DNA from: Bacilli bacterium
GTDB taxonomy: Bacteria; Bacillota_I; Bacilli_A; RF39; UBA660
Direction of reading: 5' to 3'
Assembly (NCBI GenBank): GCA_900757295.1
Contig: CAAENH010000034.1
Location: 1 to 13,297 of the forward strand
DNA length: 13,297 nt
Shown here: one piece after another, positions 7,564-13,297 of the stretch
Layout of the letters: each line of letters starts with the position of its first letter
Position numbering within the stretch: the first letter of the stretch is position 1
Translations under genes and position numbers: made by a program
The notes under the pieces: generated by a model
The model's database searches: none
Seen by the model: the letters and a program-made list of their open reading frames with translations, nothing else
Told to the model about the DNA's origin: nothing

Positions 7564-8097
7564 TTGAAATCTACTGGTGTTGTAAGAAGAATAGATGATT
7601 TAGGAAGAATTGTTATACCTAAAGAGATTAGAAGAAATCTAAAAATTAGAGATGGCGAGTTAATGGAAATTTTTGTGGATATGGACTCAATTATTTTGAA
7701 AAAGTATTCTAAATTAGAAGATATGCTTTCTATTACTGAAAAAATTACTGAAAAGTTAGCCAATCTAAGCAATTTAAATATTATAGTTACTGATCGTGAT
7801 CATATACTTTCTTGTAGCGGTAAAGAAGTATCAAATATTAAAAATGAATTATTATCGAAAGAATTAATAGAATTAATGGATAACAGGCAATCAGTAAACA
7901 CAAGCGATAGATTAAATATAAATATAACGAATACTAATTTTTTAGAGGGTTATTTTTATATAATGCCAATGATTAGTGAAAATGATAGTATAGGTCTTAT
8001 CGCGGTTTATTCAAAGCAAAAATTAAATGAAAGTGCGGAAATAATTGCTAAAATAATAGACTTCTTTTTGTGCTCGCAAATTAATATAAATGAATAG
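7564..8097 (+). CDS. spoVT: Stage V sporulation transcription factor SpoVT
   Basis: An AbrB-type swapped-hairpin DNA-binding domain (about 1-50) is followed by a GAF-like C-terminal domain (about 55-177). The N-terminus KSTGVVRRIDDLGRIVIPKE is nearly the Bacillus SpoVT sequence, and the total of 177 residues matches the Bacillus 178. SpoVT modulates late forespore (sigma-G) genes. I start it at TTG 7564 because that gives the conserved MKxTGxVRR beginning and lies five bases after the ribosome binding site GGAGTGA (7552-7558). The in-frame GTG at 7555 lies inside that site. AbrB itself and short AbrB homologues lack the GAF-like half, so SpoVT is the better call. It is flanked by terminators on both sides, so it is probably monocistronic. 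Confidence 0.93.
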   Translation: MKSTGVVRRIDDLGRIVIPKEIRRNLKIRDGELMEIFVDMDSIILKKYSKLEDMLSITEKITEKLANLSNLNIIVTDRDHILSCSGKEVSNIKNELLSKELIELMDNRQSVNTSDRLNINITNTNFLEGYFYIMPMISENDSIGLIAVYSKQKLNESAEIIAKIIDFFLCSQININE

Positions 8098-8103
8098 CAT
8101 TTT

Positions 8104-8132
8104 AAACATCTTATTATTTAGATGTTTTTTTT
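8104..8132 (+). terminator. Intrinsic terminator after spoVT
   Basis: AAACATC (8104-8110) pairs with GATGTTT (8121-8127), with one further T-A pair inside, around a short AT loop. A run of eight T (8125-8132) overlaps and extends the 3' arm. It is six bases past the spoVT stop. Confidence 0.85.
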
Positions 8133-8148
8133 GAAACTTTATATATTC

Positions 8149-8176
8149 TTGTAAATAGTTGTGTTTGAGTTATATT
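8149..8176 (+). promoter_or_regulatory. Candidate sigma-A promoter for the small gene at 8220
   Basis: TTGTAA (8149-8154) and TATATT (8171-8176) are spaced 16 bases apart, right after the spoVT terminator. A start near 8183 would give a leader of about 37 bases holding a small hairpin (TTCTA at 8191-8195 with TAGAA at 8200-8204) and the ribosome binding site of the 29-codon frame. It could also serve tatD by read-through. Confidence 0.45.
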
Positions 8177-8219
8177 AAAATGATGTGCTATTCTATTTTT
8201 AGAAATGAGAGTGATTTAT

Positions 8220-8309
8220 ATGGAAGAAAAATTAGAAGAATTGAAAACTTTAACTGAAATTCTAAATAAACAAGGTATTACTCTTGAAACACCTCAAATA
8301 AAGAAATAG
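8220..8309 (+). CDS. Small 29-residue hypothetical protein
   Basis: ATG at 8220 opens a 29-codon frame ending in TAG at 8307-8309. It is preceded by GAGAGTGAT (8207-8215), a good ribosome binding site at suitable spacing. The peptide begins MEEKLEELKTLTEIL, a charged amphipathic helix, and ends NKQGITLETPQIKK. I do not recognise it. The layout, helix then 'GitLetP', loosely recalls the first part of Spo0E-like phosphatases, but it stops before their SQELD active motif, so I do not assign that family. Its own promoter-like pair, Shine-Dalgarno sequence and following T-run make it more likely a real short gene than noise. A small regulatory RNA is the other reading. Confidence 0.5.
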   Translation: MEEKLEELKTLTEILNKQGITLETPQIKK

Positions 8310-8328
8310 ATAGTAATATTTTTTTTTT
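8276..8328 (+). terminator. Possible terminator after the small gene
   Basis: TATTACT (8276-8282) is complementary to AGTAATA (8312-8318) and is followed by ten T (8319-8328). The loop is long, 29 bases, so folding is weaker than in a classic terminator. The T-run is the strongest part of the signal. If active, tatD would need its own promoter; I see only a poor one (TAAAAT at 8333-8338 without a clear -35). Confidence 0.35.
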
Positions 8329-8355
8329 ATGTTAAAATATTAAAAGGTGATTCTA

Positions 8356-9105
8356 ATGTTTTGTGATACACATTGTCATATATTTAAAGAAGATTTTGAA
8401 AATATCGATGAAATTATTGCTAAAGCGCAAAGTAATAATGTAGGGAAATATATTAATAATGCTACAGATTCTAAATCAATTACTGAAGTGATAGAATTGT
8501 GCGGTAAATATGAAAACATGTATGCTGCTGTAGGATTTCATCCTGAATTTGCTGATAAAATAACAGAGAATGATTTTGATTATTTAAGAAAATGTTTAAC
8601 TAATAAAAAAGTTATTGCTATGGGAGAAATTGGATTAGATTATCACTATACTAAGGATAATAAAACCCAACAAATAGAATTATTTGAAAAACAATTAGCA
8701 ATTGCTCAAGAATATAATTTGCCTGTTATTGTTCATAATAGAGAAGCAACTTTGGATATAATTAATTGTTTGAAAAAATATAATGTTAAAGGAGTAATTC
8801 ATTGTTTTAATGGGAGTTTAGAAACAGCTAATATTTTTATTAAAATGGGATTTAAATTAGGAATAAATGGTGTGATAACTTTTAAAAACTGCAAATTGAA
8901 GGAAGTTATAAAGCAATTGCCATTATCTGAGTTTGTACTAGAAACAGATTGTCCTTATTTAGCTCCAGAACCATTAAGAGGAACTAAGAATGATCCTTCT
9001 AATATCATTTTTATAGCTAAATTTGTGGCTGAGATATACAAAATTTCATTATTGCAAGTAGAAAATATTACCAATGCTAATATTAGACAGATTTTTGACA
9101 TTTAA
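8356..9105 (+). CDS. tatD: TatD family metal-dependent DNase
   Basis: A 249-residue TIM-barrel hydrolase of the amidohydrolase superfamily. Metal ligands are readable: H6 and H8 in DTHCHIF, E91 in GEIGLDYH, H127 in VHNREA, H149 in HCFNGS and D198 in LETDCPYLAPEP. Relatives are cytosolic 3'-5' exonucleases linked to repair and DNA breakdown. The ATG at 8356 gives the family's usual MxxDTHCH start. The in-frame GTG at 8347 belongs to the ribosome binding site AAAGGTGAT (8343-8351). Bacillus also has tatD (yabD) directly before the 3D-domain gene yabE. The metS gene that precedes it in Bacillus is absent here. Confidence 0.96.
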   Translation: MFCDTHCHIFKEDFENIDEIIAKAQSNNVGKYINNATDSKSITEVIELCGKYENMYAAVGFHPEFADKITENDFDYLRKCLTNKKVIAMGEIGLDYHYTKDNKTQQIELFEKQLAIAQEYNLPVIVHNREATLDIINCLKKYNVKGVIHCFNGSLETANIFIKMGFKLGINGVITFKNCKLKEVIKQLPLSEFVLETDCPYLAPEPLRGTKNDPSNIIFIAKFVAEIYKISLLQVENITNANIRQIFDI

Positions 9106-9123
9106 TACTTAGAATGTTATAAT
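9095..9123 (+). promoter_or_regulatory. Consensus-perfect sigma-A promoter with extended -10
   Basis: TTGACA (9095-9100), a 17-base spacer and TATAAT (9118-9123) match the sigma-A consensus at all twelve positions. TGT at 9115-9117 adds the extended -10 TGn. The -35 overlaps the last codons of tatD. Transcription from about 9130 would leave only some six bases before the GGAGG ribosome binding site of the 3D-domain gene. Confidence 0.9.
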
Positions 9124-9148
9124 TTGTAGGTAAGTGGAGGTTGATGGT

Positions 9149-9733
9149 ATGAGGTATGGCCTGAAGTCTAAACTAAATATAATAATTAAATCAGTTATTA
9201 TATTTATAGTGGCTATATTTTTAGAAAATCAAACTAATAATGTAGTTTTAAATGCTCAAAATAGTAATTTAAATAAACAATTAAGTTTAAGTTCTTTTGC
9301 TGTAGTAGATATTACTAATGATGAATATAAGGCTCCTGATTCAGAAAAGGAACAAGTTAAACAAGAAGAAGTTGTTCAAGAAGAACCTAAAAATTTGATA
9401 AATGCTAAATTGACTGGATATGTTTTTAATTGTCCAAGTTGTTCTGGAAAGCTTGCTTGTGATTCAAGTATAAATTTATCTAATGGAAATGTTAATTATA
9501 ATGATAGTACATATGGGAATGTAAGAATTGTTGCTTCTTCTAGTAATTTAGCATGTGGTTCTATTGTTTCAATCAATGCATCTAAATTATCTAGTGAACC
9601 AATCATTGCTATTGTGTTAGACAGAGGAGTTAGTGGTTCTAAATTAGATTTACTAACATCATCAGTACACGATGCTAAAACTAATATTGGAAAAACCAAT
9701 ATTACATATGAAGTTTTAAGAAATGGATATTAA
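9149..9733 (+). CDS. Short membrane-anchored or secreted 3D-domain protein (YabE/Rpf-like C-terminal domain)
   Basis: A 194-residue protein. A positively charged start (K6, K8, K14) leads into a hydrophobic segment (about 11-25) that serves as signal peptide or anchor; no clear cleavage site is seen. Residues 26-82 are a low-complexity linker with an acidic KQEEVVQEEPK stretch. The rest is a 3D domain of the MltA-like double-psi barrel type: KLTGYVFNCPSCSGK, YGNVRIVASS, CGSIVSI, IAIVLDRG and KLDLL, with D158 and D167 as conserved aspartates. C95, C98, C104 and C136 may form disulfides. Related proteins act on peptidoglycan. The Bacillus YabE is over twice as long, with DUF348 and G5 domains missing here. 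Start ATG 9149 lies eight bases after GGAGG (9136-9140); the in-frame GTG at 9134 is too far upstream. Confidence 0.85.
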   Translation: MRYGLKSKLNIIIKSVIIFIVAIFLENQTNNVVLNAQNSNLNKQLSLSSFAVVDITNDEYKAPDSEKEQVKQEEVVQEEPKNLINAKLTGYVFNCPSCSGKLACDSSINLSNGNVNYNDSTYGNVRIVASSSNLACGSIVSINASKLSSEPIIAIVLDRGVSGSKLDLLTSSVHDAKTNIGKTNITYEVLRNGY

Positions 9734-9747
9734 AAATATCTGTTTTT
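9726..9747 (+). terminator. Weak intrinsic terminator after the 3D-domain gene
   Basis: GATATT (9726-9731) pairs with AATATC (9735-9740) around a three-base loop and is followed by TGTTTTT. The stem is almost all A-T and overlaps the stop codon, so strength is doubtful. Confidence 0.4.
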
Positions 9748-9782
9748 ATTTACAAAAATTAAAAAATATTAACCGAAATTGA

Positions 9783-9811
9783 TTGTCGTATATCTATATT
9801 AAAGATATAAT
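9783..9811 (+). promoter_or_regulatory. Sigma-A promoter of the pfl operon with an overlapping dyad
   Basis: TTGTCG (9783-9788) and a perfect TATAAT (9806-9811) are 17 bases apart. An inverted repeat, TATATCT (9789-9795) and AGATATA (9803-9809), fills the spacer and runs into the -10, with further pairing toward its centre. Such a placement would let a bound dimer block polymerase. The expected start near 9818 falls at the AGGAGG of pflB, so the leader would be about 13 bases. The dyad does not resemble the Rex, Fnr or CcpA sites I know. Confidence 0.6.
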
Positions 9812-9830
9812 TAAGTTAGGAGGAATGTTA

Positions 9831-12056
9831 ATGGAACAATGGAATAATTTTAAGGGTGAACAATGGAAAAATAGTATTGATGTTAAGCAGTTTATTATTG
9901 ATAATTATACTGAGTATTTAGGAGATGAATCATTCTTATCTGCAACTACTGAAAAAACTGATATTATAATGGACGCTTGCAATAATGCTTTAAAAGAAGA
10001 ATTATCAAAAGGCGTATTAGATATTGAAACTAATATAGCTTCTGGTATCAATAATTTTAAGCCAGGTTATATTTGTGATGAGGATAATATTATTGTAGGC
10101 TTACAAACAGATAAATTATTAAAAAGGATTGTTAATCCATTTGGCGGTAAAAGAATGGTTGATAGTGCTTTAAAAGCTTATGGTTATAATTTATCAGAAG
10201 AAGTAAAAAATCAATTTAAATATAGAAAAACTCATAATGAAGGTGTTTTTGATGCTTATACAACAGATATTTTAAAAGCTAGACATAGTGGACTATTAAC
10301 TGGCTTACCTGATGCTTATGGTAGAGGAAGAATCATTGGTGATTATCGTAGAGTTGCTTTATATGGTATTGATTATTTAATTAATGAAAAAAAGAATGAT
10401 TTATTAGTAAATGAAAAAGAAGAATTAACAGAGTATAATATAAGACTTCGTGAAGAAATAAATATGCAAATTAGAGCCTTAAATGAAATTAGAGAAATGG
10501 CTAATAATTATGGCTTTGATATAAGTCAACCAGCTAGTAATGCTAAAGAAGCAATTCAATGGTTATATTTTGCTTATCTTGCTGCTATTAAAGAAAATAA
10601 TGGGGCAGCTATGAGTTTAGGAAGAACTTCAACGTTTATTGATATCTATATAGAAAGAGATATAGTTAATGGTTTATTAACTGAAATCGAAGCCCAAGAA
10701 TTAATTGATAATTTTATTATTAAATTACGTATGGCTCGTCATTTAAGAACTCCTGAATATAATGAGCTTTTTGCTGGAGATCCAACTTGGGTTACTGAAA
10801 GTATTGGGGGTATGCTAGATGATAAACATTCACTAGTTACAAAAACTTCTTTTAGATTTTTGTATACTCTAACTAATTTAGATAGTTCTCCAGAACCTAA
10901 TTTGACAGTTTTATGGAGCAATAATTTACCTGATAATTTTAAAAAATATTGTGCAAAAATTTCTATTGACACAGATTCTATTCAATACGAAAATGATGAC
11001 TTAATGAGAAAAATACATGGTAGTGATTATGCTATTGCCTGTTGTGTTTCTGCAATGACAGTTGGAAAGCAGATGCAATTTTTTGGTGCTAGATGTAATT
11101 TGGCCAAAGCTTTATTATATTCGATGAATGGCGGATATGATGAAATAAAAAAGGAATTAGTAATTGATGGATTTGAAAAAGATAACGATAAATATTTAGA
11201 TTATGATAAAGTTATTAGTAATTATGATAGAATGTTAGATAAAGTAGCAAAAATATATGTAGATGCTATGAATATTATTCATTATATGCATGATAAATAT
11301 GCTTATGAATCAAGTCAAATGGCTCTTCATGATACTGATCCTGAAAAATTAATGGCTTTTGGTATAGCTGGCTTATCTGTTGCAGTTGATTCATTATCTG
11401 CTATCAAATTTGCTAAAGTAAAACCTATTCGTGATAAAGATGGTATTACAGTTGATTTTGATATAGATGGAGATTATCCAAAGTATGGTAATAATAATAA
11501 TGAAGTAGATTCAATTGCTGTTAAATTAGTAGAAAAATTCTATGATAAATTAAAAACTCATAAATTATATAAAAACGCTAAACATACTTTATCAATATTA
11601 ACAATAACATCTAATGTAGTTTATGGTAAAAAGACTGGCTGTACTCCTGATGGAAGAAAACAAGGTGTTCCATTTGCACCTGGAGCAAATCCGATGCATA
11701 ATAGAGATACTAGTGGTGCTTTAGCTTCATTAAACTCTGTTGCTAAATTACCGTATACTGATGTATGTGAAGATGGTATTTCAAATACATTTTCTATTGT
11801 TCCATTAGCATTAGGCCAAACTATAGAAGATCAAAAAAATAATTTGGTAAATATTTTGGATGGATACTTTAAACAGGGTGGTCATCACTTAAATGTAAAC
11901 GTATTAAATAAAGAAACACTTGAAGATGCTATGGAAAATCCGGATAAATATCCAAATTTAACTATTAGAGTATCTGGATATGCTGTTAAGTTTAATAGAT
12001 TAAGTAGAGAACAACAGTTAGAAGTAATTAGCAGAACATTTCATGAAAGTATATAG
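9831..12056 (+). CDS. pflB: Pyruvate formate-lyase (formate C-acetyltransferase)
   Basis: PflB is the glycyl-radical enzyme that converts pyruvate and CoA to acetyl-CoA and formate without oxygen. At 741 residues it is close to the E. coli protein and aligns along its full length by eye: [48 protein letters not shown]. The two catalytic cysteines are C404 and C405 in DYAIACCVS, and the radical glycine is G716 in RVSGYAV near the C-terminus. This separates true PFL from other glycyl-radical enzymes, which have a single cysteine. I start at ATG 9831, seven bases after AGGAGG (9818-9823). The ATG at 9825 is too close, and TTG 9783 lies in the promoter. First gene of a three-gene operon with orf128 and pflA. 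Confidence 0.98.
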   Translation: MEQWNNFKGEQWKNSIDVKQFIIDNYTEYLGDESFLSATTEKTDIIMDACNNALKEELSKGVLDIETNIASGINNFKPGYICDEDNIIVGLQTDKLLKRIVNPFGGKRMVDSALKAYGYNLSEEVKNQFKYRKTHNEGVFDAYTTDILKARHSGLLTGLPDAYGRGRIIGDYRRVALYGIDYLINEKKNDLLVNEKEELTEYNIRLREEINMQIRALNEIREMANNYGFDISQPASNAKEAIQWLYFAYLAAIKENNGAAMSLGRTSTFIDIYIERDIVNGLLTEIEAQELIDNFIIKLRMARHLRTPEYNELFAGDPTWVTESIGGMLDDKHSLVTKTSFRFLYTLTNLDSSPEPNLTVLWSNNLPDNFKKYCAKISIDTDSIQYENDDLMRKIHGSDYAIACCVSAMTVGKQMQFFGARCNLAKALLYSMNGGYDEIKKELVIDGFEKDNDKYLDYDKVISNYDRMLDKVAKIYVDAMNIIHYMHDKYAYESSQMALHDTDPEKLMAFGIAGLSVAVDSLSAIKFAKVKPIRDKDGITVDFDIDGDYPKYGNNNNEVDSIAVKLVEKFYDKLKTHKLYKNAKHTLSILTITSNVVYGKKTGCTPDGRKQGVPFAPGANPMHNRDTSGALASLNSVAKLPYTDVCEDGISNTFSIVPLALGQTIEDQKNNLVNILDGYFKQGGHHLNVNVLNKETLEDAMENPDKYPNLTIRVSGYAVKFNRLSREQQLEVISRTFHESI

Positions 12057-12064
12057 GAGAATTT

Positions 12065-12451
12065 ATGAACAAAAAGATATATTTTGATAATAACGGAACA
12101 ATTATAGAATGCAATTTAGATGATTTTGAATATTTTTCAAATATGGCATTAAATTATGAAACAATGATCAATATGAATCCTAGCTTAGGTCATATGGCTG
12201 CGCTAAATGAATATTTAAATTCAACTAAAGATGATATTACATTAAGAAGATATAAAGAAATCACTATGACTAGTGAATCACGTAACTTTCTTAAAATTTT
12301 GATTGATTTAAAGTTGCTAGAAAAAAACTTCAGAAATAATGGTGTCACAAATGAAATAGCAATAAAATATAATTTTTATCAAAATGAGTATCAAGAAATA
12401 TTAGATAAAAGTAATAAGTTATCTAATGAGCAAGCAAGAAGACTTAGTTAA
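12065..12451 (+). CDS. Unrecognised 128-residue protein between pflB and pflA
   Basis: I do not recognise this protein. It starts at ATG 12065 after AGGAGA (12055-12060) and lies 8 bases past pflB. Its TAA shares a base with the pflA ATG. No membrane segment or signal peptide is visible. It appears to be a short beta start (KKIYFDNNGTIIECNL), then mostly helix, with acidic and Lys-rich patches. It has one cysteine (C16), so no metal cluster is likely. YKEITMTSESRNFLKILIDL (63-82) is the most structured-looking stretch. It lacks RVSGYAV, so it is not a GrcA/YfiD spare glycyl-radical part, and it shows neither formate channel nor RidA features. The tight coupling suggests a role tied to PFL, such as assembly, activation, protection or regulation. 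That role is inference. Confidence 0.85.
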   Translation: MNKKIYFDNNGTIIECNLDDFEYFSNMALNYETMINMNPSLGHMAALNEYLNSTKDDITLRRYKEITMTSESRNFLKILIDLKLLEKNFRNNGVTNEIAIKYNFYQNEYQEILDKSNKLSNEQARRLS

Positions 12452-13149
12452 TGAAACAAGGATTTATATCAAGTGTTGAAAATATGGGCTTGGTTGATGG
12501 CCCTGGTTTACGTTATGTTGTTTTTATGCAGGGATGTAGTTTAAGGTGTTTATATTGTCATAATCCAGAAACTTGGAAATTAAATATGGGAGATAAAACA
12601 ACACCACAAGAATTAATTGATGACATATTAAAATACAAAAATTATTATTTAAATGGTGGGGTTACTTTTAGTGGTGGCGAACCCTTAATGCAACCTGAAT
12701 TTTTAATAGAATGTTTAAAGTTATGTAAAGAAAATAATTTACATACTGCAATTGATACTGCTGGTGTTGGTTTAGGTCTTTATGAAGAAATTTTAAAATA
12801 TACTGATTTAGTTATTTTAGATATTAAAGCAATTGATGAAAAAATGTATCATAAAGTTACAGGTAGTAATATCAAAAATTTTGAAAAATTTTTATGCTAT
12901 TTAAATAAATCTAATACTAAGGTATGGATAAGGAGTGTAATAGTTCCTGGTATAAATGATACTAGGGAATATATTTTAAATTTAAATAAATATATTGAAA
13001 AAATTTCTAATGTAGAAAAAGTGGAATTGCTCCCTTATCATTTATATGGGGTAGATAAATATAAAAAATTAAATATAAAATATCAATTAGAAGGTGTTAA
13101 ACCAATGGATATAAGTTCTTTAAAAAATTTAGAGGATTATTTAAAATAG
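12451..13149 (+). CDS. pflA: Pyruvate formate-lyase activating enzyme (radical SAM)
   Basis: PflA uses a 4Fe-4S cluster and S-adenosylmethionine to place the glycyl radical on PflB. The cluster cysteines C29, C33 and C36 lie in QGCSLRCLYCHNPETW, at the same positions as in E. coli. SAM-binding GGVTFSGGEPLMQ begins at G69. DGPGLRYVVFMQG (16-28) before the cluster is typical of activases. VWIRSVIVPGINDT and VELLPYHLYG mark the C-terminal half of the barrel. The 232-residue length is a little short of the E. coli 246. There is no extra ferredoxin-like insert, so it is a PFL-type rather than a longer glycerol-dehydratase-type activase. Only a weak ribosome binding site precedes the ATG, which fits coupling to the overlapping upstream gene. 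Confidence 0.97.
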   Translation: MKQGFISSVENMGLVDGPGLRYVVFMQGCSLRCLYCHNPETWKLNMGDKTTPQELIDDILKYKNYYLNGGVTFSGGEPLMQPEFLIECLKLCKENNLHTAIDTAGVGLGLYEEILKYTDLVILDIKAIDEKMYHKVTGSNIKNFEKFLCYLNKSNTKVWIRSVIVPGINDTREYILNLNKYIEKISNVEKVELLPYHLYGVDKYKKLNIKYQLEGVKPMDISSLKNLEDYLK

Positions 13150-13174
13150 AAGAAAATAATTTATAATGTATAAT
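13140..13174 (+). promoter_or_regulatory. Candidate promoter for the gene starting at 13205
   Basis: TTTAAA (13140-13145) and TATAAT (13162-13167) are 16 bases apart. A second TATAAT lies at 13169-13174. The -35 overlaps the pflA stop. No convincing terminator was seen between pflA and this site, so read-through from the pfl operon is also possible. Confidence 0.4.
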
Positions 13175-13204
13175 TATTGCTAATTTGATGATATAGAGGA
13201 TTTT

Positions 13205-13297
13205 ATGAAAGATATAAGACAAGCATTGCAAGAGCGAAAAATATTTAATAATGCATTACAAAAGAAATATGATAGTTTGAAAGAATATAGTGACAAA
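13205..13297 (+). CDS. Start of an unrecognised gene, cut by the window end
   Basis: ATG at 13205 follows AGAGGA (13195-13200) and opens a frame that stays open to the last base, giving 31 residues. It begins MKDIRQALQERKIFNNALQK, a strongly charged helix with no signal peptide. This is too little to name a family. Spacing, ribosome binding site and upstream TATAAT boxes support a real gene start. Confidence 0.65.
   Translation, partial: MKDIRQALQERKIFNNALQKKYDSLKEYSDK

Noticed and set aside
8220..8309. Spo0E-like phosphatase identity for the 29-residue peptide
   Set aside because: The SQELD-type motif that defines the family is absent and the similarity is only a loose helix-turn pattern.
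9783..9830. A longer PflB starting at TTG 9783
   Set aside because: That stretch holds the promoter -10 and the Shine-Dalgarno sequence, and homologues begin near the ATG at 9831.
12065..12451. GrcA/YfiD spare glycyl-radical subunit
   Set aside because: There is no RVSGYAV-like motif anywhere in the protein.
1..13297. Mycoplasma-type code with TGA as Trp, suggested by the very low G+C
   Set aside because: ricT and pth end naturally at TGA at conserved C-terminal positions, and tryptophans in conserved genes are TGG.
1..13297. Mobile elements, CRISPR arrays, tRNA or rRNA genes, prophage or defence genes
   Set aside because: No transposase, integrase, repeat-spacer array or RNA-gene sequence was recognised; gaps are short and the genes are conserved chromosomal ones.

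Overview
The window is an unbroken run of plus-strand genes in very AT-rich DNA (roughly a quarter G+C by eye). It comes from a low-G+C Gram-positive bacterium of the Bacilli/Firmicutes type. The gene order dnaX-ybaB-recR-bofA, then holB-ricT-trmN6-like methyltransferase, pth-mfd-spoVT and tatD-3D-domain protein, is recognisable from the origin-proximal half-operons of Bacillus relatives. SpoVT and BofA point to an endospore-forming lineage, or one that still keeps spore genes. The pyruvate formate-lyase genes point to anaerobic fermentation. TGA ends ricT and pth and every Trp codon seen is TGG, so the genetic code is standard and not the Mycoplasma code. I cannot name the genus from sequence alone.

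Region 1-7510 holds the end of dnaX, then ybaB, recR, bofA, holB, ricT, a YabB/TrmN6-like methyltransferase, pth and mfd. The genes are packed with overlaps of 1, 1, 23 and 8 bases or gaps of 1-12 bases. The exception is a 70-base gap before bofA that holds two perfect dyads. A strong intrinsic terminator overlaps the mfd stop. The theme is replication and repair (clamp-loader tau and delta-prime, RecR, YbaB, Mfd), with RNA and translation upkeep (RicT, methyltransferase, Pth) and one sporulation checkpoint protein (BofA).

Region 7511-9750 holds spoVT (TTG start, own terminator), then an intergenic stretch with a candidate 29-codon gene that has its own promoter, ribosome binding site and possible terminator. 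It continues with tatD and a short secreted or anchored 3D-domain protein. The last gene is driven by a consensus-perfect sigma-A promoter that overlaps the tatD stop codon.

Region 9750-13150 is a fermentation operon: pflB, an unrecognised 128-residue gene, and pflA. The unknown gene sits 8 bases after pflB and overlaps the pflA start by one base, so it is probably co-translated with the lyase and its activase. A new gene starts at 13205 and runs off the window.

Most of the window is ordinary conserved chromosome. I found no mobile element, CRISPR array, tRNA or rRNA. The best leads for something undescribed are the gene between pflB and pflA, the small gene at 8220-8309, and the paired dyads before bofA.
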